Under the pieces are notes generated by a model. That model was not told the DNA's origin, searched no databases, and saw only the letters and a list, made by a program, of their open reading frames with translations. A program made the position numbers and the translations under genes. From Mycolicibacterium palauense (GTDB taxonomy: Bacteria; Actinomycetota; Actinomycetes; Mycobacteriales; Mycobacteriaceae), in assembly GCF_002592005.1 (NCBI RefSeq), contig NZ_NVQF01000046.1, positions 1 to 44,868 of the forward strand: a stretch of DNA of 44,868 nt. Direction: 5' to 3'. Numbering within the stretch: the first letter of the stretch is position 1; the number at the start of each line of letters is the position of its first letter. This document shows, piece after piece, positions 7,573 through 16,576 of the stretch.

Positions 7573-8238
7573 CTACCCGCCGTCACTCGACGCACCATCT
7601 CCGTCGTCCTCGAGCGCTTCGTGGCGCCAGCCCGGGTCGAGTCGGCACTCGCCTTCCAGGAAGGTCAGCCAACGCCGCGCGAACTCCAGGGTCTCCTCGT
7701 GGCCGACCCTCATGTCCAGCAGCTGTTCCTGCACCAGTACCTGCGTGGCGCCGGTCATCAACACCATCAGCACCGTGGGGGTGAACTCCTCGAACGGCAC
7801 GTCGTAGCGCGCCATGGCCGCGGTGAAGGTGTTGATCTGCTCGCGGCGGAACATCTCGGCGTAGCGGGCGATCTCCGCGCGCAGCGCCTTGCGGTGGTTG
7901 GCCAGGGCGATGAACTCCATCGTCATCCCGGTGCCGGCGGGATCGGTGTTCAGTTCCCACAGCGCCCACAGCGGCTGCGTCGACTTCAGCGCCAGCTGGT
8001 GGTAGTGCAGCATGGTGTCGGCCCGGCGCCGGAACAGCTCGAGGAACAGATCATCCATCGTGCGGAAGTAGTAATGCACGAGCTGCGGCTTGAGACCGGC
8101 CCGGTCGGCCACGCGGCGAGACGTCACCGCCGCATAGCCCTCCTCGCGCATCAGCGCCTCGGCCGCGTCGAGCAGCACCACCCGATTCTTGGCGTCGGGT
8201 GCGCCCAACCTGCGCGTCGTGCCGGCCGGGGAAGCCAT
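7573..8238 (-). CDS. TetR/AcrR family transcriptional regulator
   Basis: A 221-residue one-component repressor. The DNA-binding helices occupy about 19-65, with LLDAAEALMREEGY leading into the recognition segment LKPQLVHYYF, followed by a ligand-binding helical domain. The ATG at 8238 is the start consistent with family length; longer readings run into a GC-rich leader. It is divergent from the P450-P450-SDR operon, and a 20-bp dyad at 8408-8427 sits in front of that operon. The simplest reading is a local repressor of the P450 operon and itself, released by the P450 substrate or a CoA ester. Confidence 0.87.
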   Translation of the reverse strand: MASPAGTTRRLGAPDAKNRVVLLDAAEALMREEGYAAVTSRRVADRAGLKPQLVHYYFRTMDDLFLELFRRRADTMLHYHQLALKSTQPLWALWELNTDPAGTGMTMEFIALANHRKALRAEIARYAEMFRREQINTFTAAMARYDVPFEEFTPTVLMVLMTGATQVLVQEQLLDMRVGHEETLEFARRWLTFLEGECRLDPGWRHEALEDDGDGASSDGG

Positions 8239-8455
8239 GCCCCGCCTCCCTACTGTCTCGTTTCCGGGCTCGTCCCGGGCTCGTCCCGGGGTCGCCTCGT
8301 CCGCACGCGGCCCGGTTGCGCCGCGGTCGTGCCTCGCTCGTGTCTGGTTCTTCGCTGACAGACATCGTAATGCCGGCCCGATCACCTTGACCGTGTGCCA
8401 GACCACATGCTAAGCAAGTGCTCAGCACCTGTCAGCCCTTTGCAGGAGGTTCGTC
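8239..8455. promoter_or_regulatory. Divergent tetR/P450 promoter with TGCTNAGCA dyad
   Basis: A 20-bp element at 8408-8427 reads TGCTAAGCA-AG-TGCTCAGCA. It is an inverted repeat in which each half is itself nearly palindromic. A TTGACC hexamer at 8387-8392 would place the -10 region (around 8410-8416) inside the dyad, as expected for repression by the adjacent TetR protein. Nearer to tetR, GGCTCGTCCCG is given twice in tandem (about 8269-8290). The downstream gene has a strong AGGAGG at 8444-8449. Confidence 0.65.
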
Positions 8456-9769
8456 TTGCCCGAAAGCGATTACGACACCCTCGACTTCTTCACCGATCAG
8501 TCGCTGGTGCCGAATCCCTACCCCTACTTCGACCACCTGCGGTCCCGCTGCCCGGTGCTCAAGACCTCGAACTACGGCGTGGTCGCGGTGACCGGCCACG
8601 AGGAGGCCTCGGTGGTCTACAAGGACGCCGAGGTCTACTCGTCCTGCATCGCCGTCGGCGGCCCGTTTCCCCCGCTGCCGTTCACCCCGGAGGGCCACGA
8701 CATCAGCGCCCAGATCGAGGCGCACCGCGGCGAACTCCCGATGAGTGAGCACATGGTCACCATGGACCCGCCGGAGCACTCCCGGGCCCGCTCGCTGCTC
8801 AACCGGCTCCTGACGCCCAAACGGCTCAAGGAGAACGAGGAGTTCATGTGGCGGCTGGCCGACGAGCAGCTCGACGAGATCATCGGCGACCAGACCGGCA
8901 CGGTGCACTGCGAGTTCCTCTCCGAGTACGCCAAGCCGTTCTCGCTGCTGGTGATCGCCGACCTGCTCGGGGTCCCCGAGGAGGACCACGACGAGTTCCG
9001 CGAGATGCTGGGCGCGCCGCGCCCCGGCGCCAACGTGGGATCGCTGGAAGGCGAGACGCTCGACCACAACCCGCTGGAGTGGCTGGAGAACAAGTTCTGC
9101 GCCTACCTCGAGGACCGGCGCGCCAACCCCCGCGACGACATCCTGACCGGGCTGGCCACCGCGAAGTACCCCGAGGGCGACACCCCCGAGATCATCGACG
9201 TGGTCAAGAGCGCGACGTTCCTGTTCGCCGCCGGCCAGGAGACCACCACCAAGCTGCTCAGCGCGTCCATCCGGCTGCTGGCCGAACGTCCCGATGTCGT
9301 GGAACGCCTGCGCGCCGACCGCAGCCGCATCCCCAACTTCGTCGAGGAGATGCTGCGGATGGAGAGCCCGGTCAAGTCGGCGTTCCGCCTGGTCAAGAAG
9401 GACACCGTGCTGGGCGGCGTGGAGCTGCCCGCCGGGACGATCGTGATGGTCAACCCCGGGGCGATCAACCGCGACCCGCGCCGGTTCGACCACCCCCACG
9501 AGTTCGACTTCGACCGCTCCAACGTGCGCGAGCACCTGGCGTTCGGGCGCGGCGCGCATTCCTGCCCGGGCGGTCCGCTGGCCCGGGTCGAGGGCCGGGT
9601 GTCCATCGAGCGGATCCTCGACCGCATGACCGACATCCGGCTCGACGAGGAGAAGCACGGACCCGCCGGCGACCACAACTTCAACTACGAGCCCACGTTC
9701 ATCCTGCGCGGGCTGACGGAGATCAACATCACCTTCACCCCCGTGCAACCCCACGCCGCCACCGCGTGA
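8456..9769 (+). CDS. Cytochrome P450 (first of two in operon)
   Basis: A 437-residue soluble bacterial P450. It shows the I-helix oxygen-activation motif AAGQETTT, the K-helix EEMLR (ExxR) and the haem-ligand loop FGRGAHSCPGG with the axial cysteine. The TTG at 8456 is used as start because AGGAGG lies six bases upstream and the N-terminus (TDQSLVPNPYPYF) matches the family. It needs a ferredoxin and reductase; the only ferredoxin in the window is at 25683-25877, next to a different P450. Together with the second P450 and a mycofactocin-type dehydrogenase it probably hydroxylates an alicyclic or alkyl substrate that is then oxidised. Confidence 0.92.
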   Translation: MPESDYDTLDFFTDQSLVPNPYPYFDHLRSRCPVLKTSNYGVVAVTGHEEASVVYKDAEVYSSCIAVGGPFPPLPFTPEGHDISAQIEAHRGELPMSEHMVTMDPPEHSRARSLLNRLLTPKRLKENEEFMWRLADEQLDEIIGDQTGTVHCEFLSEYAKPFSLLVIADLLGVPEEDHDEFREMLGAPRPGANVGSLEGETLDHNPLEWLENKFCAYLEDRRANPRDDILTGLATAKYPEGDTPEIIDVVKSATFLFAAGQETTTKLLSASIRLLAERPDVVERLRADRSRIPNFVEEMLRMESPVKSAFRLVKKDTVLGGVELPAGTIVMVNPGAINRDPRRFDHPHEFDFDRSNVREHLAFGRGAHSCPGGPLARVEGRVSIERILDRMTDIRLDEEKHGPAGDHNFNYEPTFILRGLTEINITFTPVQPHAATA

Positions 9770-9806
9770 CCCGCCTCCCCGTCAACGAGAACAGAGGACG
9801 CCTCCA

Positions 9807-10991
9807 GTGACCACGACAGCCGACACCGCAGAGCTGTACTACGACCCGTACAGCGTCGAGCTCAACATGAACCCGTATCCGGTCTTCGCGCGGATGCGGG
9901 AAGAGGCACCGCTCTACTACAACGAGCAGCACGACTTCTACGCGGTCAGCCGCTACGACGACGTCAACAAGGCGGTGATCGACCACGAGACGTTCATCTC
10001 GGGCCGGGGCGCGCTGCTGGAGATCATCAAATCCGGCATGGAGATCCCGCCGGGCACGCTGATCTTCGAGGACCCGCCGATCCACAACATCCACCGCAAC
10101 CTGCTGTCGCGGATGTTCACCCCGCGCAAGGTGCTGGCGCTGGAGCCCCAGATCCGCGAGTTCACCGCACGCTGCCTGGACCCGCTGGTCGGCGCCGGGA
10201 AGTTCGATTTCGTCAACGATCTGGGTGAGCAGATGCCGATGCGGGTGATCGGCATGCTGCTGGGCATTCCCGAGGAGCATCAGCGCCGGGTCACCGACCA
10301 CGGCGAAGCCACCCTGATGAACGAACAGGTCGACCTGCTGGCCACCGGCGAGGTGTTCGCCGAGTTCATCGACTACCGCACCGAGCATCCCTCGGACGAC
10401 ATCATGACCGACCTGCTCAACGCCGAGTTCACCGACGAGACGGGCACGCTGCGCACGCTGCGGCGCGAGGAACTGCTGATGTACCTGACGGTGGTCGCCA
10501 CCGCGGGGGCCGAAACCACCACCCGGCTGATCGGCTGGGCCGGAAAGACATTGGCCGACTACCCCGATCAGCGCCGCGAACTGGCGCAGGACCCGACGCT
10601 GATCCCGCAGGCGATCGAGGAGATCCTGCGCTGGGAGCCCCCGGCGCTGCAGATCGCCCGCTACGTCGCCCGCGACGTCGAGTACTACGGGAAGACGGTG
10701 CCCGAGGGCTCGGCGATGCTGATGCTCATCGGCGCCGCCAACCGCGACCATCGCCGGTTCGCGCCGGACGGGGATGTCTTCGACATCCACCGGGAACAAC
10801 GCTCCCACATGACCTTCGGCGCGGGAACCCACTTCTGTATGGGGAATGCACTGGCCCGCCTGGAGGGCCGGATCGCCCTGGAGGAGATCCTCAAACGCTT
10901 CCCCGAGTGGGAGGTCGACTGGGCCAACGCCAAACCGTCGCAGACGACGGCGGTGCGCGGCTGGGAGACCATGCCCACCTTCGTTTCCTGA
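9807..10991 (+). CDS. Cytochrome P450 (second of two in operon)
   Basis: A 394-residue P450, clearly different from its neighbour. Motifs are ATAGAETTTR in the I helix, EEILR in the K helix and the haem loop FGAGTHFCMGN. The GTG start at 9807 follows AGAGGA by about ten bases and lies 37 bases after the first P450. Two non-redundant P450s in tandem suggest either successive oxidations of one substrate or attack at two positions. The SDR 53 bases downstream is probably co-transcribed and would oxidise the alcohol formed. Confidence 0.92.
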   Translation: MTTTADTAELYYDPYSVELNMNPYPVFARMREEAPLYYNEQHDFYAVSRYDDVNKAVIDHETFISGRGALLEIIKSGMEIPPGTLIFEDPPIHNIHRNLLSRMFTPRKVLALEPQIREFTARCLDPLVGAGKFDFVNDLGEQMPMRVIGMLLGIPEEHQRRVTDHGEATLMNEQVDLLATGEVFAEFIDYRTEHPSDDIMTDLLNAEFTDETGTLRTLRREELLMYLTVVATAGAETTTRLIGWAGKTLADYPDQRRELAQDPTLIPQAIEEILRWEPPALQIARYVARDVEYYGKTVPEGSAMLMLIGAANRDHRRFAPDGDVFDIHREQRSHMTFGAGTHFCMGNALARLEGRIALEEILKRFPEWEVDWANAKPSQTTAVRGWETMPTFVS

Positions 10992-11044
10992 TTCAAACCA
11001 CGTTCAACCCAAGTTCGAACCACGAAAAAGACAAGAGGAGTGAC

Positions 11045-11890
11045 ATGACGGGACGACTCGAAGGCAAGGTCGCGTTCGTGACCGGCGCGGCCCGCGGCCA
11101 GGGCCGCAGCCACGCGGTGCGGCTGGCCGAGGAGGGCGCCGACATCATCGCGATCGACATCTGCGGCCCGATCCGGCCCGGAACCGAGACCGCGATCCCG
11201 GCGTCGACGCCAGACGACCTGGCCGAGACCGCGAACATGGTCAAGGCCCTGAACCGCCGCATCGTCACCGCCGAGGCCGACGTTCGCGACTTCGCGGCGG
11301 TCAAGGCCGCCGTGGACAGCGGCGTCGAGCAGTTGGGCCGGCTCGACATCATCGTCGCCAACGCCGGCATCGGCAACGGCGGCGACACGCTGGATCAGAC
11401 CAGCGAGCAGGACTGGGACGAGATGATCGACATCAACCTGTCCGGGGTGTGGAAGTCGGTCAAGGCCGGTGTGCCGCACATCATCGCCGGCGGTCGCGGC
11501 GGCTCCATCGTGCTGACAAGTTCGGTCGGTGGGCTCAAGGCGTATCCGCACTGCGGCAATTACGTGGCGGCCAAGCACGGCGTCGTGGGCATCATGCGCT
11601 CCTTCGCCGTCGAGCTCGGCCAGCACATGATCCGGGTGAACTCGGTGCATCCCACGCACGTGGCCACTCCGATGCTGCACAACGAGGGCACGTTCAAGAT
11701 GTTCCGGCCCGATCTGGAGAACCCGGGTCCCGACGACATGGCGCCCATCTGCCAGATGTTCCACACGCTGCCGATCCCGTGGGTCGAGGCCCAGGACATC
11801 AGCAACGCCGTGCTGTTCTTCGCCTCCGACGAGGCGCGGTACGTCACCGGGGTCACCCTCCCGGTGGATGCGGGCAGCTGCCTGAAGTAG
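11045..11890 (+). CDS. Mycofactocin-coupled SDR family oxidoreductase
   Basis: A 281-residue short-chain dehydrogenase with hallmarks of the mycofactocin-dependent group: the cofactor loop VTGAARGQGRSHAVRLAEEG, then a long insertion after IDIC (about residues 35-70) that buries NAD so that it does not exchange. The catalytic Ser, Tyr and Lys lie in TSSVGG and YVAAK. Such enzymes pass electrons from alcohols to the peptide-derived cofactor mycofactocin instead of free NAD. The mft biosynthesis genes are not in the window and must lie elsewhere if this call is right. An AAGAGGAG ribosome site precedes the ATG at 11045. It is the last gene of the P450 operon and ends before a strong hairpin. Confidence 0.88.
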   Translation: MTGRLEGKVAFVTGAARGQGRSHAVRLAEEGADIIAIDICGPIRPGTETAIPASTPDDLAETANMVKALNRRIVTAEADVRDFAAVKAAVDSGVEQLGRLDIIVANAGIGNGGDTLDQTSEQDWDEMIDINLSGVWKSVKAGVPHIIAGGRGGSIVLTSSVGGLKAYPHCGNYVAAKHGVVGIMRSFAVELGQHMIRVNSVHPTHVATPMLHNEGTFKMFRPDLENPGPDDMAPICQMFHTLPIPWVEAQDISNAVLFFASDEARYVTGVTLPVDAGSCLK

Positions 11891-11901
11891 ACCATTTCCG
11901 A

Positions 11902-11935
11902 GCGGGCCGGGGCGCGGGGAGGTGCCCCGGCCCGC
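11902..11935 (+). terminator. GC-rich hairpin terminator after the P450/SDR operon
   Basis: A perfect 12-bp inverted repeat, GCGGGCCGGGGC (11902-11913) and GCCCCGGCCCGC (11924-11935), encloses a 10-base loop. It lies 12 bases past the SDR stop, between convergent operons, and lacks a T-tract. It could serve both directions. Just beyond it a 13-bp unit containing GCGGGCCGGCGGT is directly repeated (about 11958-11985). Confidence 0.7.
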
Positions 11936-12002
11936 ACCTATTCGGGTGCGCCCTTGTGGGTGCGGGCCGGCGGTGCGGGCCGGCGGTGCGGACGTCGACC
12001 GG

Positions 12003-14447
12003 TTACCGGGCCGCCTTGCGGCGCGACCCCATCGCCGGTGCGGTGCCGATGACGCCGTCGGCCTCCAGCGCGGCGATCTCCCCGGCGTCCAGGCCGAGTT
12101 CGGTCAGCAGTTCGACGTTGTGTTCGCCCAGCAGCGGTGCGTGCCGACGGTGGACCGGCTCGCCCACGGCGGTGAACCGGGCCGGCATGGTCGAATGCGG
12201 GGCGGTGGGGTTGACCGGATGGGCGACGTCTTCGAAGAAGTGCCGGGCATCCAGTTGCGCCAGCTCGGTCTGACGGTGCGGCTGCATCACCCTGGCCACC
12301 GGGACACCGGCCGGCCACAGCGTTGCCACGACGTCGTCGGCCGTGCGGGGGCGGCACCACGCCGCCAGCGCCGCGTCGATCTCGTCCTGGGCCGCACGGC
12401 GGCCGGCGGCGCCGGCCAGCGCCGGGCTCATCGCCCACTCGGGCCGGCCCAGCGCCTCACGCAGCGCGTCCCACTGCTCGTCGGTGGCGACGGCGATCGC
12501 CACCCAGGTGTCGTCCCGACCGAACTCGTCGATATCGCAGGTCTGGTAGAGGTTCTGCGGGGCGGCGGCCGGGCCGTGGTTGCCGTCCCGCTGCAGCAGT
12601 GCGCCGTAGGCGGAGAACTCGATCACCTGCTCGGCGGCGATGTTGAGGGCGGCGTCGATCATCGACGCCTCGATCAGGGTGCCGCGCCCGGTGGAGCGGC
12701 GATTATCCAGCGCCAGCAGCAGCGCGCAGAAGGCGTGGATCCCCGCGTTCGGGTCGCCCACCGAGTACGGCTCGTAGGGGGTCCGGTCGGGATAGCCGGT
12801 GAGCCAGCTCAGCCCCGCGGCGTCCTCGATGATGTAGGCGAACGCCGGGTTGTCCCGCCACGGGCCGTCGAGGCCGAATCCGGGCATCCGGACCATGATC
12901 AGGTCCTCGCGCACCGCGCGCAGACTCTCGTAGTCCAGCCCGATCTGGTCGATCACCCGCGGGGTGAAGTTCTCGATCACGACGTCGCAGGTGGAGACCA
13001 ACTGCCGCAACAGGTCCCGGCCGCGCTCGGACTGGAAGTCCAGCGTCAGGCTCTTCTTGTTCGTGTTCAGCCCGGAGAAGATCGGCGACTTCTCCCACCA
13101 CTGGTCCTCGGTGACCGGGATACCGGCGATCAGCCGGGTACCGTCCGGGCGCACCGTGGACTCCAGATGGATCAGCTCAGCACCGAGCATGCCGAGCAGG
13201 TGCGTGCACGAGGGGCCGGCCCAGAACGTCGTCATGTCCAGCACCCGCAGGCCCTCGAACGGCAGGCGGACCGAGGCGGCCGGCCCGGGGGTGGCGGTGC
13301 TCGCGACCGCCGCGGGACGGTCGGCGTAGGTCTGCCGGTAGGCGTCGGTGTGCTCGCCCAGCCGCGGCGCCGGTTCGGGGGCACGCAGCTCGACCCCGCT
13401 GAGCCGGTAGGGGAACCCGGGTTGGGTGAACCCGTCACGCGGGTTGGTCACGAACGTCTTCCGTTCCTGGAAATGGTCCATGCCGGTGACGTTCTCGCCG
13501 TTGCCGACCGGGGAGTTCGGGATGCGGAACGCCGAGGCCAGCTCCCGCACGTCGTCGACCCGTTCGTGGCGGAGCCATTCGAAGAGCTCCTCGGCGTGCA
13601 GGTTGGCCTGCTCGGTGATCGACAGTGCGGACTCCTCGTCGATCCACTCCTGATGCCCCGACATGGCGCACAGGTCGAACCACTGCTGGGCGGTGCCGCA
13701 TCCCAGTGCCACCAGCCCGTCGGCCGCCTCGGCCACGCCCGGCACGGTCGGTTTGCGCTCCGTGCGCCAGGGCCGGCCGAGCATCTCGAAGAAGGTCACC
13801 GGGTAGTAGGTCAGGCCCAGGATCTGGGCCTCCAGCATCGACATGTCCACGAGGTCACCGGTTCCGGTGGCGAGCACCCGCTCGCGGGCGGCCAGCGTCA
13901 GAGCCGCGGCGTAGACGCCGGCGACCCAGTCGCCGACCTGGCCGCCGACATGCGCCGGCGCCCGGCCCTGTTCGCCGCGCCCGATCCCCAGCGCTCCGCC
14001 CGACCATGCCTGCAGGGTGAACTCGGTCGCGGCCCGGCCGGTCCACGGCCCGCCGAGACCGAACGGTGTCAGCGACGTCACCAACAGCTGGGGGTGGCGA
14101 TCCCGGATCGTGTGCGGAGCAAGGCTTTCCAGTGAGGTCAGGGCACCGCCCGGGGTCCACAGCACGGCGTCGGCCGCGGCCAGCAGACGTTCGAGCAGAT
14201 CGAGGTCCTCGGCGTCGGCCGGATCGACGACCACGCTGTCCTTCGAGGAGGCCAGGTAGCTGAACAACGCGCCCCCGGCGACCGGGTCGACCCGCGCGCC
14301 CGAGGCCGACCAGGAGCGCAGCGGGTCGCCGCCGGGCGGCTCCACCTTGATCACCCGCGCACCGCCGTCGGCGAGCAGTTTGGTGCAGTACCCGCCGGCG
14401 ATGCCCGACGAGAGATCGACCACCGTGTAGCCGGAAAGTGGTGCCAC
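12003..14447 (-). CDS. Fused double family III CoA-transferase (CaiB/BaiF type)
   Basis: An 814-residue protein of two CaiB/BaiF domains in tandem, at about 1-395 and 396-800. These enzymes transfer CoA between carboxylates through an enzyme-bound aspartyl-CoA. The first half keeps the catalytic aspartate (LVDMSMLEA, Asp201). The second half has Glu593 in the matching LIEASMIDA. One half is therefore probably catalytic and the other structural, resembling an obligate two-chain ring fused into one. The GTG at 14447 follows the crotonase stop by two bases; it is the last gene of the 19018-12003 operon. The role would be to activate a product of the amidohydrolase and M24 steps, or to move CoA onto it, without spending ATP. 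Confidence 0.85.
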   Translation of the reverse strand: MAPLSGYTVVDLSSGIAGGYCTKLLADGGARVIKVEPPGGDPLRSWSASGARVDPVAGGALFSYLASSKDSVVVDPADAEDLDLLERLLAAADAVLWTPGGALTSLESLAPHTIRDRHPQLLVTSLTPFGLGGPWTGRAATEFTLQAWSGGALGIGRGEQGRAPAHVGGQVGDWVAGVYAAALTLAARERVLATGTGDLVDMSMLEAQILGLTYYPVTFFEMLGRPWRTERKPTVPGVAEAADGLVALGCGTAQQWFDLCAMSGHQEWIDEESALSITEQANLHAEELFEWLRHERVDDVRELASAFRIPNSPVGNGENVTGMDHFQERKTFVTNPRDGFTQPGFPYRLSGVELRAPEPAPRLGEHTDAYRQTYADRPAAVASTATPGPAASVRLPFEGLRVLDMTTFWAGPSCTHLLGMLGAELIHLESTVRPDGTRLIAGIPVTEDQWWEKSPIFSGLNTNKKSLTLDFQSERGRDLLRQLVSTCDVVIENFTPRVIDQIGLDYESLRAVREDLIMVRMPGFGLDGPWRDNPAFAYIIEDAAGLSWLTGYPDRTPYEPYSVGDPNAGIHAFCALLLALDNRRSTGRGTLIEASMIDAALNIAAEQVIEFSAYGALLQRDGNHGPAAAPQNLYQTCDIDEFGRDDTWVAIAVATDEQWDALREALGRPEWAMSPALAGAAGRRAAQDEIDAALAAWCRPRTADDVVATLWPAGVPVARVMQPHRQTELAQLDARHFFEDVAHPVNPTAPHSTMPARFTAVGEPVHRRHAPLLGEHNVELLTELGLDAGEIAALEADGVIGTAPAMGSRRKAAR

Positions 14448-14449
14448 GG

Positions 14450-15409
14450 TCAGTCTTTCTCGTTGCGGTTGGACTTGCTGAGCCGGAACTCGGGCGGGAA
14501 GCGCATGTCGTTGTCGTTGACGGCGTCGGAGAGCCCGCTGTCGATCGCCTCGAACATGTCCATGTCGTCCTCGGCGTCATTGGCCACGCCGTTGCCCATG
14601 GACTCGAAGAACGCGCTGAGCAGGCTGCCCATGTACTCGCCCTGGTGCTGCTTGAACACCTCGAAGAACATCTTCTGCTGGAATACGGTGTCCACCGGCC
14701 TGTTGCGGGCACAGGCCATGGCGTACTTGGCGACCTCGGACTCGAGCTCCTCGCGGGGCACCACCTTGTTCAGGAAGTTGCAGTCGTACATCTCCGCCGC
14801 GGTGAACGGCCGACCGGTGAAGACCATCTCCTGGAACTTGCGCAGGCCCATCATCTGCACCCACGTCCACATCCGGGGTCCCCAGCCGTGGTACCGGAAG
14901 GACGGGTGCCCGAACAGGGCGTCCTCGCTGGAGATCACCAGGTCGGCGTCGGCGCACTGATAGAAGTGCCAGCCGTAGCAGTAGCCCTTGGCTTCGACGA
15001 TGCTGATCTTCTTGAAGTCCTGCAGCGCCCGGTTGCCCGCCTGGGAGTTGGCGTACCACGCGGAGATGGTGGCCCCGTTGCGGAAGGTGCCCTTGGGCGG
15101 ATACGTCACCGCACCGACGCCGTCGTCCTCGAGGCGCAGCTCCGCCAACCGCACCGACGGATCGTCGTTGCCTTCCATGAATTCCGGCAGATCTGCTCCG
15201 CTGCCCAGGTTGCTCCCCACACCGCGGATGATCACCACCTTCACGTCGTTGTCGGCGTTGGCGGCGCGCAGGATGTCTGCATAGCGCAGCCGCGCCAACG
15301 AGGTCGGGGCGTTAAGGAACTCCGGCCGGTTGAAGGTGATGGTGGCGATCTTGGTCTTCGGGTCCTTCTCGTAGAGGATGATGTCCTCCGGGGAGGGCCG
15401 CTCCGCCAT
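14450..15409 (-). CDS. Crotonase-fold protein lacking both catalytic glutamates
   Basis: A 319-residue enoyl-CoA hydratase/isomerase-family protein, longer than the usual ~260 because of an insertion at about 80-125. At the oxyanion turn it reads GYCYGWHFYQCADADL, where ordinary hydratases have GGGxEL. At the second position it reads FGHPSFRYHG, with Ser where Glu is expected. Both acid-base residues of hydration are therefore missing while the fold is kept. Some crotonases without these residues cleave C-C bonds, decarboxylate or dehalogenate, so the reaction is open. The ATG at 15409 follows AAAGGAG. It is fourth of five genes in its operon, just after the degenerate M24 protein, and the CoA-transferase starts two bases after its stop. 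Confidence 0.8.
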   Translation of the reverse strand: MAERPSPEDIILYEKDPKTKIATITFNRPEFLNAPTSLARLRYADILRAANADNDVKVVIIRGVGSNLGSGADLPEFMEGNDDPSVRLAELRLEDDGVGAVTYPPKGTFRNGATISAWYANSQAGNRALQDFKKISIVEAKGYCYGWHFYQCADADLVISSEDALFGHPSFRYHGWGPRMWTWVQMMGLRKFQEMVFTGRPFTAAEMYDCNFLNKVVPREELESEVAKYAMACARNRPVDTVFQQKMFFEVFKQHQGEYMGSLLSAFFESMGNGVANDAEDDMDMFEAIDSGLSDAVNDNDMRFPPEFRLSKSNRNEKD

Positions 15410-15439
15410 CGATCAGCTCCTTTGCTCGCTCGAATCCGG

Positions 15440-16576
15440 TCAGAGGGCGGCGGCGACGCCGCTGGCCGACGGGGTGCGGGTCAGCACCTCCGGACCGTCG
15501 GCACCCACCACCACCGCGTCGCGGGTGAACACCGCGCCCACACCGCTCTGCCAGACGTATCCGGTCAACGCCAGCACCATCCCTTCCACCAGGATGTCCT
15601 GCTCGGCGGTCGTCCGCAGGTTCGGCGACACGACGGGCGGATCGAAGCCGAGGCCCAGGCCATGGGCCACCGGCATCGCCGGCAGCGGCTCACCCGCGGC
15701 CTGGTAGGCGTCGAGCAGAGCACTGGTCGGCTTGCCCGGGCGGCAGGCCTCGAGCAGCCTGTCCCACAGGTCATCCCGTCGACGGTACAGCGCCCGCACG
15801 GCGTCGGTGGGATCTCCGACGTAGGAGGTGCGTGCCACCTCCCCGACGTAGCCGTCGGCGAGTACACCGGCCGACAGGGCCACCAGATCGCCCTCGCGAA
15901 TCCGCCCGTCGCCCTCGGCCCGTCGCCACGGGTGTTCCTTCGAGGTCACCCAGGCGGCGTCCTGGGTCGCCGGCGTGCTCACCCCGCCGGCCGCCTCGGC
16001 TTCGAGGAGGGCACCGGCGAGCGTCTTCTCGGTGACCCCCGCGGCCAGTTGGGCCTGCGCGGTCGCCAGGCCACCCTCGGCGACGCGCAGCGCCCGCCGT
16101 AGGGCCTCGATCTCCTCGGGGGTCTTGACCCGCCGCGCGGCGCGCATCGCCTGTTCGCCGTCGACGAGTTCGGCCTGCGGGAACGCCATGGGCAGCAGCT
16201 TCGCGAACGTCGGTGTCAGCGCGTCGGTTCCGACCCGGCGGGCGGTGGCGGCGCCCTCGATGTTCTGCAGCACCCCGATGAGAGTCATCGGATTCCACGC
16301 CAGTCCGTAGAGATTCTCGTGCGGGATCTCCTCGGGCATGCCCTCGTCCCAGGTGCTGTTGAGATGGATCGCGCCGGTGGACCGGACGAACGTACAGATC
16401 GGGCCGAACGGGCGGGTGCCCACCACCCACAGCTGCGGCGCACCCGAGATGTACCGCACGTTCGCCTGCCTGCCGAGCACCAGCACGTCGAGGTCATAGG
16501 CGTCCATCTGGGCCAGCGCCCGTTCCCGGCGGCTGAAACGCAGTGCCCGGCTGTCGGCCTCGATGTCAATTCCCAC
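15440..16576 (-). CDS. M24 (pita-bread fold) protein with degraded metal site, creatinase-like
   Basis: A 378-residue relative of Xaa-Pro peptidases and creatinase, with an N-terminal domain to about 130 and the C-terminal pita-bread domain after it. Active M24 peptidases bind two metals through Asp, Asp, His, Glu, Glu. Aligned by eye with the intact neighbour, this protein has Ser, Glu, His, Thr and Arg. The segments are VALSAGVL and GYVGEVART for the two aspartates, VAHGLGLG for the histidine, VLALTGYV for the first glutamate and VFTRDAVVV for the last. It could be a metal-independent enzyme like creatinase or a regulatory subunit of the neighbour. The GTG at 16576 overlaps that gene by 11 bases, favouring a hetero-oligomer. 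Confidence 0.8.
   Translation of the reverse strand: MGIDIEADSRALRFSRRERALAQMDAYDLDVLVLGRQANVRYISGAPQLWVVGTRPFGPICTFVRSTGAIHLNSTWDEGMPEEIPHENLYGLAWNPMTLIGVLQNIEGAATARRVGTDALTPTFAKLLPMAFPQAELVDGEQAMRAARRVKTPEEIEALRRALRVAEGGLATAQAQLAAGVTEKTLAGALLEAEAAGGVSTPATQDAAWVTSKEHPWRRAEGDGRIREGDLVALSAGVLADGYVGEVARTSYVGDPTDAVRALYRRRDDLWDRLLEACRPGKPTSALLDAYQAAGEPLPAMPVAHGLGLGFDPPVVSPNLRTTAEQDILVEGMVLALTGYVWQSGVGAVFTRDAVVVGADGPEVLTRTPSASGVAAAL

Noticed and set aside
8432..9754. 440-residue antisense ORF opposite the first P450
   Set aside because: It is an exact shadow of a gene with clear haem and ExxR motifs, and no ribosome site or family motif was seen.
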